From positions 1-8,799 of the forward strand of contig JAHIHJ010000213.1 of NCBI GenBank assembly GCA_018899795.1: 8,799 bases of DNA, read 5' to 3'. Below are positions 1 to 5,693 of the stretch, piece by piece. Position 1 is the stretch's first letter; each line of letters opens with the position of its first letter. The notes below the pieces were generated by a model. That model saw nothing but the letters and a program-made list of their open reading frames with translations, did not search any database and was not told the origin of the DNA. The stretch comes from Methanobacteriota archaeon (GTDB lineage: Archaea > Halobacteriota > Methanosarcinia > Methanosarcinales > Methanoperedenaceae). The translations under genes were made by a program, and so were the position numbers.

Positions 1-38
1 AATCTTATCAAGTCCCTTAAAAAAAGTTTAATATAAAA
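1..38 (+). other. Upstream, out-of-frame remainder of the PIN-like gene
   Basis: Read from base 1, this stretch gives NLIKSLKK, which resembles the alpha-helix that follows the first acidic residue in DUF5615/PIN-like proteins. Continuing in the frame of the downstream ORF, the bases after the A7 tract (19-25) give KFNIKMAVK, which runs straight into the ORF that starts at 39. One extra A would join the two frames. The first PIN aspartate would lie outside the window. Confidence 0.45.
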
Positions 39-383
39 ATGGCTGTTAAGAACAGGGGATTAGACGATAAAAACGTGCATATACAAGCAATTAAAGAATC
101 CAGAGCAATTCTAACTAATGACGGGCATTTCTGGGATGATAGAAAATTTCCGATGCAAGAAACCCCAAGAATTATAATTATTACTGCAAAGGATACCGAT
201 GAAACTATCAAGACTTTGGATACTTTTTTTAATAATTTATACAATCTATTTGGTATTGCTAGGTACTGCAATAAATGGTGGATTGGAACAAAAGTTCAAG
301 TTCATAAAACAGGATTTACTCTGAAATATATCACCGACGATGGCAATGTTTCTCTTGACCAAAGAATTGAATATGAACTATAA
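39..383 (+). CDS. PIN-like domain protein (DUF5615-type), N-terminus missing
   Basis: The 114-residue open frame matches the pattern of DUF5615 PIN-like proteins, which are usually annotated as toxin-side ribonucleases of toxin-antitoxin pairs. Residues 7-11 (GLDDK) correspond to the usual G-x-x-D-E turn. Residues 22-34 (RAILTNDGHFWDD) correspond to the family's R-I-L-x-T-x-D-x-D-F segment, followed by a hydrophobic strand (PRIIIIT, 43-49). The N-terminal ~35-45 residues, with the first conserved Asp, are absent. An in-frame TAA sits at 18-20, and the missing sequence appears in another frame across an A7 tract, so the ATG at 39 is probably internal rather than a true start. No antitoxin gene is visible on the right; one could lie to the left of the window. 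The gene is AT-rich compared with dnaG or thiL. It is either a frameshifted pseudogene or a sequencing error; the PIN-like assignment rests on motif recognition only. Confidence 0.6.
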   Translation: MAVKNRGLDDKNVHIQAIKESRAILTNDGHFWDDRKFPMQETPRIIIITAKDTDETIKTLDTFFNNLYNLFGIARYCNKWWIGTKVQVHKTGFTLKYITDDGNVSLDQRIEYEL

Positions 384-471
384 ATGAACTCAAGAACATC
401 AAAAACCCATATTGAGATTCAGCCTCAAGATAGAGACAGATGTGTTTATAGTTTCCTATGCGTTTAAAAAC

Positions 472-507
472 AATCCGTGAAAATCCGTAAAATCCATGTC
501 ATCTGTA
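472..507. repeat. Short degenerate tandem repeat (ATCCRTG-like units)
   Basis: Four near-copies of a 9-10 bp unit follow each other: aatccgtga, aaatccgta, aatccatgtc and atctgtatt. The array lies in the 177-bp gap between the PIN-like gene and the sugar nucleotidyltransferase gene, downstream of both (they converge). Function unknown. Confidence 0.5.
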
Positions 508-560
508 TTTGATTTATATTAAATTGGATAATCGTATGAAATCATTGATCTGAGGGAAAC

Positions 561-1736
561 TTACGACCCTTTTATATTATTACCAAAGTCCTCATTCCCC
601 AGGTTCTCGCTGACCTTTGTCCCGTTCTTTACCCTGACCTCAGGCCATATCCTCACGAGTGAATTGACCGTAACTTCTTCCCCGATTATTACCCTTGGAC
701 CGATTACCGTGCCTGTCTCGAGTATGCAGGAATCCTTTATCTTTGTGGCATTGTCTATTATCGCACTTGAAACCGCACTGTTGGCGCCTATTTCAACATT
801 ATCATAAATATACGAGGACATTATCCGTGAATTGTTGCCTATACTGCAATTTTTGCCTATGGAAGTATAAGGTCCTATCAGGACATTATCCCCAATGGAC
901 GTATTCTCACCTATAACGATCGGTCCGACTATTGATGAATTTGAGCCTAATGAAACATCGTGTCCGATATCTATGGGACCTGTCACTTTCGCATCTTTGA
1001 TGTTTAACCGCCCTGAGATCTTTGTGCCCGGCATCTGCTCAAGCATCCACCTGCATGCTTCCCTGTATGCCTGTGGGTTGCCGATATCTGTCCATCTTCC
1101 ATGCACAAGGAAACCGTTGATGCGTTCTCCCCCCTTCATGAGGTCGGGGAAAAGGTCTTTGGCAAAGTCGTATTTATTCTTCGGTACCCAGTCCAGAACC
1201 TCAGGGTCGCACACATATATTCCGGTGCTTGCAAGGTTGCTGAAGATCTCCCCGGGTCCGGGTTTTTCAAAGAACCGGTTGATCCTGTTATTCACGTCCA
1301 TGTCCGCAATGCCGTATTCGCGCGGATCGTCTATCGGGAGCAAACCAATGGTTATAATTGCGTCATTTTTCTCATGGAAACGCACGAATTCACGAAGACC
1401 TATATCCATGACATGGTCGCCGCCAACGACCATGAAAGGTTCGCCTTCGAAGAGTTCTTCCGCATTTTTTACGCCGCCTGCTGTTCCCAGTTTATCTTTC
1501 TCACGCACATATTCTATATGCACGCCGTACATGCTGCCGTCTCCAAGCGCATCCTCGATCTCTCCGCCAAGATACCCCAGGGTCAGCACGATATCGTTGA
1601 ATCCCTCCTTTGAAAGGTGCTCGACAAGATGCACCACTGATGGTTTATTCAGAAGAGGGATCATTGGTTTTGGTCTGTCAAAGGTCAGGGGTCGCAGTCT
1701 TGTACCCTCGCCGCCGCACATTATGCATGTCTTCAT
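561..1736 (-). CDS. NDP-sugar pyrophosphorylase with C-terminal beta-helix (mannose-1-P guanylyltransferase-like)
   Basis: This cytoplasmic enzyme should transfer a nucleotidyl group from an NTP to a sugar 1-phosphate, making an activated sugar for glycan, S-layer or lipid glycosylation. Residues 1-235 form the nucleotidyltransferase fold: signature GGEGTRLRPLT (8-18), PKP (22-24), GTAGG (84-88), GGDH with metal-binding Asp107, FFEKP (155-159) and WTDIGNP (215-221). Residues ~240-372 are hexapeptide repeats (IGENTSIGDNVLIG and similar) forming a left-handed beta-helix, as in GlmU- and GMPPB-type proteins. At 391 residues it is full length. Substrate cannot be read from the sequence; mannose-1-P/GTP, glucose-1-P/dTTP or UTP, and a GlmU-like double activity are all possible. 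The ATG at 1736 is chosen because MKTCIMCGGEG starts exactly where the family starts and a TATA box lies ~34 bp upstream. It is transcribed away from the TOPRIM gene and appears to be a single-gene unit. Confidence 0.9.
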   Translation of the reverse strand: MKTCIMCGGEGTRLRPLTFDRPKPMIPLLNKPSVVHLVEHLSKEGFNDIVLTLGYLGGEIEDALGDGSMYGVHIEYVREKDKLGTAGGVKNAEELFEGEPFMVVGGDHVMDIGLREFVRFHEKNDAIITIGLLPIDDPREYGIADMDVNNRINRFFEKPGPGEIFSNLASTGIYVCDPEVLDWVPKNKYDFAKDLFPDLMKGGERINGFLVHGRWTDIGNPQAYREACRWMLEQMPGTKISGRLNIKDAKVTGPIDIGHDVSLGSNSSIVGPIVIGENTSIGDNVLIGPYTSIGKNCSIGNNSRIMSSYIYDNVEIGANSAVSSAIIDNATKIKDSCILETGTVIGPRVIIGEEVTVNSLVRIWPEVRVKNGTKVSENLGNEDFGNNIKGS

Positions 1737-1767
1737 TCGATTACCCGAACTGAGATTATTCTGAGGG

Positions 1768-1773
1768 TATATA
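1768..1773 (-). promoter_or_regulatory. TATA box of the sugar nucleotidyltransferase gene
   Basis: TATATA lies about 34 bp upstream of the ATG at 1736. With the usual archaeal spacing of ~26 bp from box centre to transcription start, the mRNA would begin near 1744 with a leader of under 10 nt. No Shine-Dalgarno sequence is visible. Confidence 0.5.
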
Positions 1774-1832
1774 GAGATAACGATAATGAATCAAATGTTT
1801 TCAAAATTCGATTGTTATTTCGGGTTAGAGAC

Positions 1833-1847
1833 CATATAATTAATATT
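1833..1847 (+). promoter_or_regulatory. TATA region of the TOPRIM gene
   Basis: Two overlapping A/T boxes, catataat (1833-1840) and taatatt (1841-1847), lie in the spacer between divergent genes. Depending on which is used, transcription would begin at about 1863 or 1870, that is, at or just before the ATG of the 10-codon upstream ORF. Confidence 0.45.
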
Positions 1848-1869
1848 AATCCCAACCGATTTAACAATT

Positions 1870-1902
1870 ATGAAAGATGCCATCATTATTGAAGGAAAAT
1901 GA
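1870..1902 (+). CDS. 10-codon upstream ORF overlapping the TOPRIM start (ATGA)
   Basis: The peptide is MKDAIIIEGK. Its TGA stop (1900-1902) overlaps the ATG of the TOPRIM gene (1899-1901) as ATGA, the typical arrangement for translational coupling, and the SD-like gaagga for the TOPRIM gene (1891-1896) lies inside it. The promoter position would place its ATG almost at the 5' end of the mRNA. The peptide also resembles the TOPRIM Glu motif of the downstream protein (AIIIVEGRK), so it could be a relic of a duplication rather than a working leader. Expression is not shown. Confidence 0.35.
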   Translation: MKDAIIIEGK

Positions 1903-2318
1903 ACATAAGGACTCTTGAAGATATTGAGAGGCTTGAAAAGCTTGAAGGGCTTATTCTTGAACTTCAGGTTCTGTCAGATACGGGGGCAATAATCATTGTT
2001 GAAGGTCGCAAGGACGTGGAATCGCTCAGGTCGCTTGGCGTTAATGGAGAGATAAAATTGTCCTCCCAAAAGCCTCTTCTTGACTTCACAGAGCAGTTGT
2101 CAAGACGCGGGAAAGATATCGTTCTTTTGACGGACTGGGACAGGAAAGGCGGCATGGTCGCCCGCAAGATAATAGACTATCTCCATGCTTATGGCATAAT
2201 GCCGAATACGGACATCCGCGCAAGGATAGGCTTTCTTGTGAAAAAGAGGATTAAGGATGTCGAAAGTCTCAGCAGGTATATCGGGAAACTCAGATATGAA
2301 CTTCACGGCACGGATTAA
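1899..2318 (+). CDS. Small archaeal TOPRIM-domain protein (UPF0292-like)
   Basis: A 139-residue protein consisting almost entirely of one TOPRIM fold, the metal-binding domain of DnaG primases, topoisomerases, OLD nucleases and RNase M5. The motifs are present: AIIIVEGRKDVE with catalytic Glu35, and LLTDWDRKG with Asp79 and Asp81 (the DxD pair). Residues 1-28 form a charged helix (RLEKLEGLILEL). The length matches the small stand-alone TOPRIM family of archaea, whose biochemical role is not settled; a nuclease acting on structured RNA (as in RNase M5) is one possibility. It lies just upstream of dnaG, the other TOPRIM gene here, but 326 bp of gene-free sequence separates them, so they are probably separate transcripts. 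The start at 1899 is supported by gaagga 3-8 bases upstream and by the family's N-terminal helix. Confidence 0.82.
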   Translation: MNIRTLEDIERLEKLEGLILELQVLSDTGAIIIVEGRKDVESLRSLGVNGEIKLSSQKPLLDFTEQLSRRGKDIVLLTDWDRKGGMVARKIIDYLHAYGIMPNTDIRARIGFLVKKRIKDVESLSRYIGKLRYELHGTD

Positions 2319-2356
2319 AAAATTCGAAAGTCCCCTAAATATTTTAAAACCACAAC

Positions 2357-2366
2357 GTTTTTAAAG
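2357..2366 (+). promoter_or_regulatory. Candidate promoter of the dnaG leader / small RNA
   Basis: The box gtttttaaag has its centre near 2361. A start ~26 bp downstream falls at about 2387, at the base of the first hairpin (2385-2429). The T5 within it could alternatively serve as a termination signal for the TOPRIM gene that ends at 2318. Confidence 0.35.
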
Positions 2367-2384
2367 GTATCCATACTATTATAG

Positions 2385-2566
2385 TGATATGCATAGATGA
2401 AGATAGAAATATCATTTATGCGATAATCATCCATAGAAAAGTAGTTAGATATTCATAATCACTCTGGATTTGCGGCTTGAACCGTAAATCGATACACAAA
2501 TGTTAATAATTTCCTGTCTGGAATCAAAAGTATGAAGGCAAATACTAATACAACACTTATTAGTAT
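2385..2566 (+). ncRNA. Candidate structured RNA: dnaG 5' leader or independent small RNA
   Basis: Within the 326-bp gene-free stretch 2319-2644 there are three hairpins. H1: gcatagatga (2391-2400) pairs with tcatttatgc (2412-2421) around an 11-nt loop, and tgat (2385-2388) with atca (2426-2429) below an internal loop. H2: gatttgcgg (2467-2475) pairs with ccgtaaatc (2482-2490) around the loop cttgaa. H3: atactaata (2542-2550) pairs perfectly with tattagtat (2558-2566) around a 7-nt loop. In H1 (G2396-U2416) and H2 (G2472-U2485) one pair is a G-U that would be a C-A mismatch on the other strand, which points to a plus-strand transcript. No ORF of note and no known RNA family was recognised. It would leave ~80 nt between H3 and the dnaG start. 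Confidence 0.4.
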
Positions 2567-2630
2567 AGGCAAAAAACCTTAGATTTAGCCTTACCAAACA
2601 ACGGAACTATTTTCTAACTGCTGATCTGAG

Positions 2631-2635
2631 GGAGG
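2631..2635 (+). promoter_or_regulatory. Strong Shine-Dalgarno of dnaG
   Basis: GGAGG, within the wider gagggaggg, lies 9 bases before the ATG at 2645. It is the strongest ribosome-binding site in the window and fixes the dnaG start. It also implies a leadered mRNA, unlike tatC and thiL. Confidence 0.75.
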
Positions 2636-2644
2636 GTACTATAT

Positions 2645-3982
2645 ATGCAAAATTCAGATACAACAAAATATATTATTCATGCTAAAATAAAAGCAGATGG
2701 AGTTATTGAGCGCCCTGATGTCATCGGAGCTATATTCGGACAGACAGAAGGCTTAATAGGAGCTGATCTTGACCTCAGGGAACTGCAGAAAAGCGGCAGG
2801 ATCGGAAGGCTTGAGGTAAACATCAAATCCAACATGGGAAAATCCATGGGGACCATAGATATTCCTTCAAGCCTGGACAAGGTCGAGACATCAGTCCTTG
2901 CCGCAAGTCTTGAGACCATAGACAGGATAGGTCCATGCATAGCGAACATAGGCATTGTAAAAATTGAAGACGTCAGGTCATCAAAACGAAAGAAAGTGAT
3001 AGAGCGAGCAAAGCAGATAATGTCTGAAATGTTCGATGAGATGCTGCCTGAGAGCCAGGAGATCACTGATGAAGTGAGGCAATCCCTGAGGATCGAAGAG
3101 ATCATGGGCTACGGGAAAGAGAATATTCCCATGGGGCCTAACGTAGTTGACTCGGATGCCATAATCGTGGTGGAAGGCAGGGCTGATGTACTCAATCTAC
3201 TGAGATACGGCATCAAGAATTCTATTGCCGTAGGCGGCACAAACGTCCCCCAGCCCGTGGCAGACCTTTGCAAGAAGAAAACGGTCACCGCTTTCACTGA
3301 CGGCGACAGGGGAGGAGAACTGATAATCAAAGAGCTCCTCCAGGTCGCTGACATAGATTTCATTGCCCGCGCCCCTGATGGAAAGGGCGTTGAAGAACTC
3401 GTGCAGAAGGAGATCCTGAAATCCCTCAGGCAGAAGATACCTGTTGAACAGGCGTTCGATTACTACCAGGTGAGCAAGAAGAGAAGATTTGCCATAATGG
3501 ACGCAGCGCGGAAAAAGATGGGTGGAAAGGGTGGACAAGCGGTTTCCCGCGAAATTGATATTGAACTGCCCGATGAAGAGCCTGAACAATTGATCGAACA
3601 GACCTCTGAACCTGAAAAACAAAAACCTTTCCGGGAGACACCAGTCCGCGAAACACCAGTCCGGGAGACGGTGGAAGAAGCTCCAAAAGAGGTAAAAAGA
3701 AATGTTTTCCATGAACATATATCCGAGTTGAGCGGCAGCCTCAGCGCGCGCATGCTCGATGAAAGCAACAATATAATCCATGAAGTGCCTGTGCGCGACC
3801 TTGCGACTGCCTTAAAGGATATAAATGGCAATATCACAAGCGTTGTTTTCGACGGCGTAATAACCCAGAGGATCGTGGATATTGCTTCCGAAAAAGGGAT
3901 CTCCAACCTTATCGGTGCAAAGATAGGGAGTCTTGTAAAGACCCCCACATCCATACATATTGAAGCCTCAACTGCACTGTAA
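2645..3982 (+). CDS. dnaG: Archaeal DnaG (primase-type TOPRIM protein, exosome subunit)
   Basis: Archaeal DnaG is a TOPRIM protein with oligoribonucleotide-synthesising activity in vitro and is a stable component of the archaeal RNA exosome, where it acts with Csl4 as a poly(A)-binding/adaptor subunit. This 445-residue protein has the family layout. Residues 1-165 form the N-terminal domain ([19 protein letters not shown], 30-48). Residues 170-255 form the TOPRIM domain, with [10 protein letters not shown] (Glu177) and FTDGDRGG (Asp219, Asp221). A charged, Pro/Glu-rich linker covers ~295-350, and a conserved C-terminal domain ~353-443 ([18 protein letters not shown] onward). The linker contains a short tandem repeat. 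There is no zinc finger or RNA-polymerase fold like that of bacterial DnaG, as expected in archaea. It is preceded by a strong SD, and cobT follows 3 bases after its stop in the same frame. Confidence 0.96.
   Translation: MQNSDTTKYIIHAKIKADGVIERPDVIGAIFGQTEGLIGADLDLRELQKSGRIGRLEVNIKSNMGKSMGTIDIPSSLDKVETSVLAASLETIDRIGPCIANIGIVKIEDVRSSKRKKVIERAKQIMSEMFDEMLPESQEITDEVRQSLRIEEIMGYGKENIPMGPNVVDSDAIIVVEGRADVLNLLRYGIKNSIAVGGTNVPQPVADLCKKKTVTAFTDGDRGGELIIKELLQVADIDFIARAPDGKGVEELVQKEILKSLRQKIPVEQAFDYYQVSKKRRFAIMDAARKKMGGKGGQAVSREIDIELPDEEPEQLIEQTSEPEKQKPFRETPVRETPVRETVEEAPKEVKRNVFHEHISELSGSLSARMLDESNNIIHEVPVRDLATALKDINGNITSVVFDGVITQRIVDIASEKGISNLIGAKIGSLVKTPTSIHIEASTAL
3631..3675 (+). repeat. 15-bp tandem repeat in the dnaG linker
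   Basis: Three in-frame 15-bp units begin at 3631, 3646 and 3661. The first is ccgggagacaccagt; the second differs by two bases and the third diverges in its last third. They encode repeated RETPV in the flexible linker between the TOPRIM and C-terminal domains. Length change by whole units would leave the frame intact. Confidence 0.75.
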
Positions 3983-3985
3983 GGT

Positions 3986-5014
3986 ATGTGGGTAGAACCG
4001 TTCCCGGATATCAGTCCCGAAAAACCCCTGTTCGTATGCATCCTTGCGAACACCGGGACGGCAAAGATACCGGGGATTTCCGCTGCAGGAAAGTCCCCGG
4101 AAATGACTGATTATACACCTGCCGCAGATGCGGAACTCGTTGAGACTGGCAGTGTTTTCAGTATTTCCGAACCTGCGATGTGCCCCTCAGGCGCTCCCAC
4201 GCCAGCCGTTCTGACAAGGGCTTCAATGCTGCTTACAGGGATGCCCTGTCTTTTTATCAATGCAGGTCTTAATATCACGCCAAAGATACCCTTCATAGAC
4301 CTGAACGGGCATCCGGGGGGGGATATCAGGAAAGGTCGCGCAGTAGTTGATGCCGTCGATATTTACAGAAAGTCAAAAGACCTTGGAAGAAAATTTTCTA
4401 AACTCTCTGACCTTGTGATCATCGGAGAGAGCGTGCCCGGGGGTACAACAACAGCCATGGGTGTGATGAGGGCGCTGGGTTATGATGGTCGTGTCTCTTC
4501 AAGTTTTCCTGACAACCCTGTGGGTATCAAGGAACGCGTTGTGAACGAGGGAATGAATGCATCAGGTATTTCTTTTGGCAGCCTGAAAGACAAGCCTCTT
4601 CGCGCTGTAGAATGCCTGGGCGACCCGATGATGGCAGCAGCGGCAGGGCTCGTGGACGGGCTGAATGTCAGGACTATCCTCGCTGGCGGGACCCAGATGG
4701 CATCAGTCCTGTGCGTGGTCAAAGCTTTAGGGTTGAAAAGGGATGTTTCCATAGCTACCACCTGTTATGTTGCAGATGACATAACAGCGAATTTCAGGGA
4801 AATCATAGAAATACTGGGGTATCAGGGTTATGCATCAGATCCGGGTTTTGGACATTCCAAACTGAAGGGACTTCGCATGTACGAGAATGGGGAAGTGAAA
4901 GAAGGAGTTGGCGCAGGCGGCGCCATGTTAGCAGCAGCGATAATGGGTTTTTCGCAAGATAAGTTCAGAGAAAAATGCGAAGAGGTATACCGCAGCGTTT
5001 TCTCTATTTCATGA
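3986..5014 (+). CDS. cobT: Archaeal CobT-type nicotinate-nucleotide phosphoribosyltransferase (UPF0284/TIGR00303)
   Basis: CobT moves phosphoribose from nicotinate mononucleotide to the lower-ligand base of cobalamin, giving the alpha-ribazole phosphate used in nucleotide-loop assembly. The archaeal branch is distant from the bacterial enzyme, and its base substrate varies. Features seen in the 342 residues: KIPGISAAGKSPEMTDYTPAADAE (split as 27-36 and 37-50), GESVPGGTTTAMG (147-159), GDPMMAAAAG (212-221), LAGGTQM (232-238) and GVGAGGAMLAA (307-317), all characteristic of the archaeal family. It starts 3 bases after the dnaG stop, so it is probably translated from the same mRNA by coupling; the aaggt between them is too close to the ATG to act as a normal SD. 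A G8 tract lies at 4315-4322. Its 3' end overlaps the convergent regulator gene by 11 bp. A corrinoid gene next to dnaG suits a methanogen-like archaeon with heavy corrinoid use. Confidence 0.9.
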   Translation: MWVEPFPDISPEKPLFVCILANTGTAKIPGISAAGKSPEMTDYTPAADAELVETGSVFSISEPAMCPSGAPTPAVLTRASMLLTGMPCLFINAGLNITPKIPFIDLNGHPGGDIRKGRAVVDAVDIYRKSKDLGRKFSKLSDLVIIGESVPGGTTTAMGVMRALGYDGRVSSSFPDNPVGIKERVVNEGMNASGISFGSLKDKPLRAVECLGDPMMAAAAGLVDGLNVRTILAGGTQMASVLCVVKALGLKRDVSIATTCYVADDITANFREIIEILGYQGYASDPGFGHSKLKGLRMYENGEVKEGVGAGGAMLAAAIMGFSQDKFREKCEEVYRSVFSIS

Positions 5015-5384
5015 TGTCTTTGTCGATCTCAGTGACAAGTTTCTTCATTTTATTATACCACTGGTCAATATTTCCCTGTACCATGTCTTTCATCCTTGAT
5101 GGTTCAAGTGCGATATACTCATAAAAGTAACCGCCGGAATTGATAGTTCTGGTTTCCCGGTGGACGAGCCCGCATCCCATTAAATTTTGCAGCGATCTGT
5201 AGGCTGTGCTTCTCTCCCTGTTCAGGATATCGCCCAGTTGTTCTGCTGTCATGGGTCCTTTTGCAACAAGTGTTTTGTAAGTTTCGATGTCGATGTTCTT
5301 AAGTCCGAGGATGCACTTTGCAATATCTTCGCATTTGAAGTCTCCTCTAATCATTTCAGGGATTGATCTTGGCATATTTATCAC
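5004..5384 (-). CDS. Winged-helix transcriptional regulator (TrmB/MarR-like)
   Basis: A 126-residue DNA-binding protein. Residues ~28-95 form a winged HTH: DIETYKTLVAKGPMTAEQLG (31-50), recognition helix NRERSTAYRSLQNLMGCGL (55-73), and a wing across 74-92 (TRTINSGGYFYEYIAL). Residues 96-124 form a long helix (MKDMVQGNIDQWYNKMKKLV) probably used for dimerisation. The first two-thirds looks like the DNA-binding part of TrmB-family regulators, but no sugar-binding domain follows, so it resembles the short single-domain archaeal members. No effector domain is visible. The frame opens with a GTG at 5384, but the ATG at 5375 is equally possible: no SD precedes either, and a TATA-like ttttaaaa lies 22 bp upstream of the ATG. 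It overlaps the cobT stop by 11 bp. The inverted repeat immediately upstream suggests self-regulation. Targets unknown. Confidence 0.82.
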   Translation of the reverse strand: MINMPRSIPEMIRGDFKCEDIAKCILGLKNIDIETYKTLVAKGPMTAEQLGDILNRERSTAYRSLQNLMGCGLVHRETRTINSGGYFYEYIALEPSRMKDMVQGNIDQWYNKMKKLVTEIDKDIMK

Positions 5385-5393
5385 GTGTTTTGT

Positions 5394-5419
5394 TTTTAAA
5401 AGCCAATGTCATGGCTTTT
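5394..5419 (-). promoter_or_regulatory. Promoter/operator of the wHTH gene: TATA plus perfect inverted repeat
   Basis: A TATA-like ttttaaaa (5394-5401) overlaps a perfect 8-bp inverted repeat, aaaagcca (5398-5405) and tggctttt (5412-5419), with a 6-bp spacer. A dimeric winged-helix protein bound there would block TBP, so autorepression is the simplest reading. This is inference from position and symmetry. Confidence 0.45.
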
Positions 5420-5490
5420 GCACACTATTTACAAAACCTATCTATACCTGTAAGCTTAAATAGCTTATGAATGTCATGCTTTGCGGCATG
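5405..5490. repeat. Direct repeat aatgtcatg plus small palindromes
   Basis: The 9-mer aatgtcatg occurs at 5405-5413 and 5470-5478. Each copy is followed by a near-identical extension (gcttttgc and ctttgc). Between and after them lie taagct/agctta (5451-5456, 5462-5467) and catgc/gcatg (5475-5479, 5486-5490). The first copy overlaps the operator-like inverted repeat of the wHTH gene, so the second may be another binding site for the same protein. Confidence 0.35.
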
Positions 5491-5538
5491 CTACCCCCAA
5501 AATTAAGGTATCTTCCGCTCAACAAATAGTCTATTTCT

Positions 5539-5560
5539 CCCTCCCCCGTCCCCAAGCCCC
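5539..5560 (-). other. G-quadruplex motif (minus strand)
   Basis: Read on the minus strand there are four G tracts, of 4, 4, 5 and 3 bases (5560-5557, 5553-5550, 5547-5543, 5541-5539), separated by loops CTT, AC and A. This satisfies the canonical G3+N1-7 rule with very short loops, which favours a stable fold. It lies in an otherwise AT-rich gene-free stretch (5385-5693), about 155 bp upstream of the wHTH start and 75-90 bp upstream of the plus-strand promoter at 5631. No gene is supported in that stretch. Confidence 0.6.
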
Positions 5561-5630
5561 AGATCGCAAACTGGCACCGCGCAGCCTTCACCAAGTAGAG
5601 ATTCATCACCATGATGACATTTTTCGTAAG

Positions 5631-5639
5631 TTTTATATA
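5631..5639 (+). promoter_or_regulatory. TATA box of the microprotein/membrane-protein unit
   Basis: TTTTATATA is a near-ideal archaeal TATA box. A start ~26 bp downstream falls near 5661, giving a leader of about 30 nt before the ATG at 5694, which has its own SD. Confidence 0.6.
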
Positions 5640-5682
5640 GGTATCAGTGGTTTACATACAATGAAGATATATGAGAAATATT

Positions 5683-5688
5683 AGGTGG
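5683..5688 (+). promoter_or_regulatory. Shine-Dalgarno of the 28-residue microprotein
   Basis: AGGTGG lies 5 bases before the ATG at 5694. It is the main support for translation of this very short ORF. Confidence 0.6.
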
Positions 5689-5693
5689 TTTAA

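Noticed and set aside
895..1764. 289-residue plus-strand open frame
   Set aside because: Lies wholly antisense to the well-supported sugar nucleotidyltransferase gene. The translation is Ser/Pro-rich and shows no domain, so it is a shadow frame.
2467..2490. tRNA T-arm-like sequence on the minus strand (ggttcaagcc)
   Set aside because: The flanking bases do not form a 5-bp T-stem and no acceptor or anticodon arms are present. The hairpin on the plus strand explains the symmetry better.
2542..2566. Inverted repeat considered as a transcription terminator
   Set aside because: It is followed by an A run, not a T run, on the plus strand, and no gene reads into it from the other side.
546..2633. 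12-mer tgatctgaggga present at 546-557 and 2622-2633
   Set aside because: A shared 12-mer is expected by chance a few times in a window of this size, and the second copy is part of the dnaG ribosome-binding region.
3463..4053. 196-residue minus-strand open frame across dnaG and cobT
   Set aside because: Antisense to two certain genes, with no SD, promoter or recognisable motif.
5481..5684. 67-residue plus-strand open frame
   Set aside because: Starts at TTG without an SD, translates through the C-rich quadruplex motif into low-complexity Pro/His sequence, and spans the TATA box of the next unit. Not a convincing gene.
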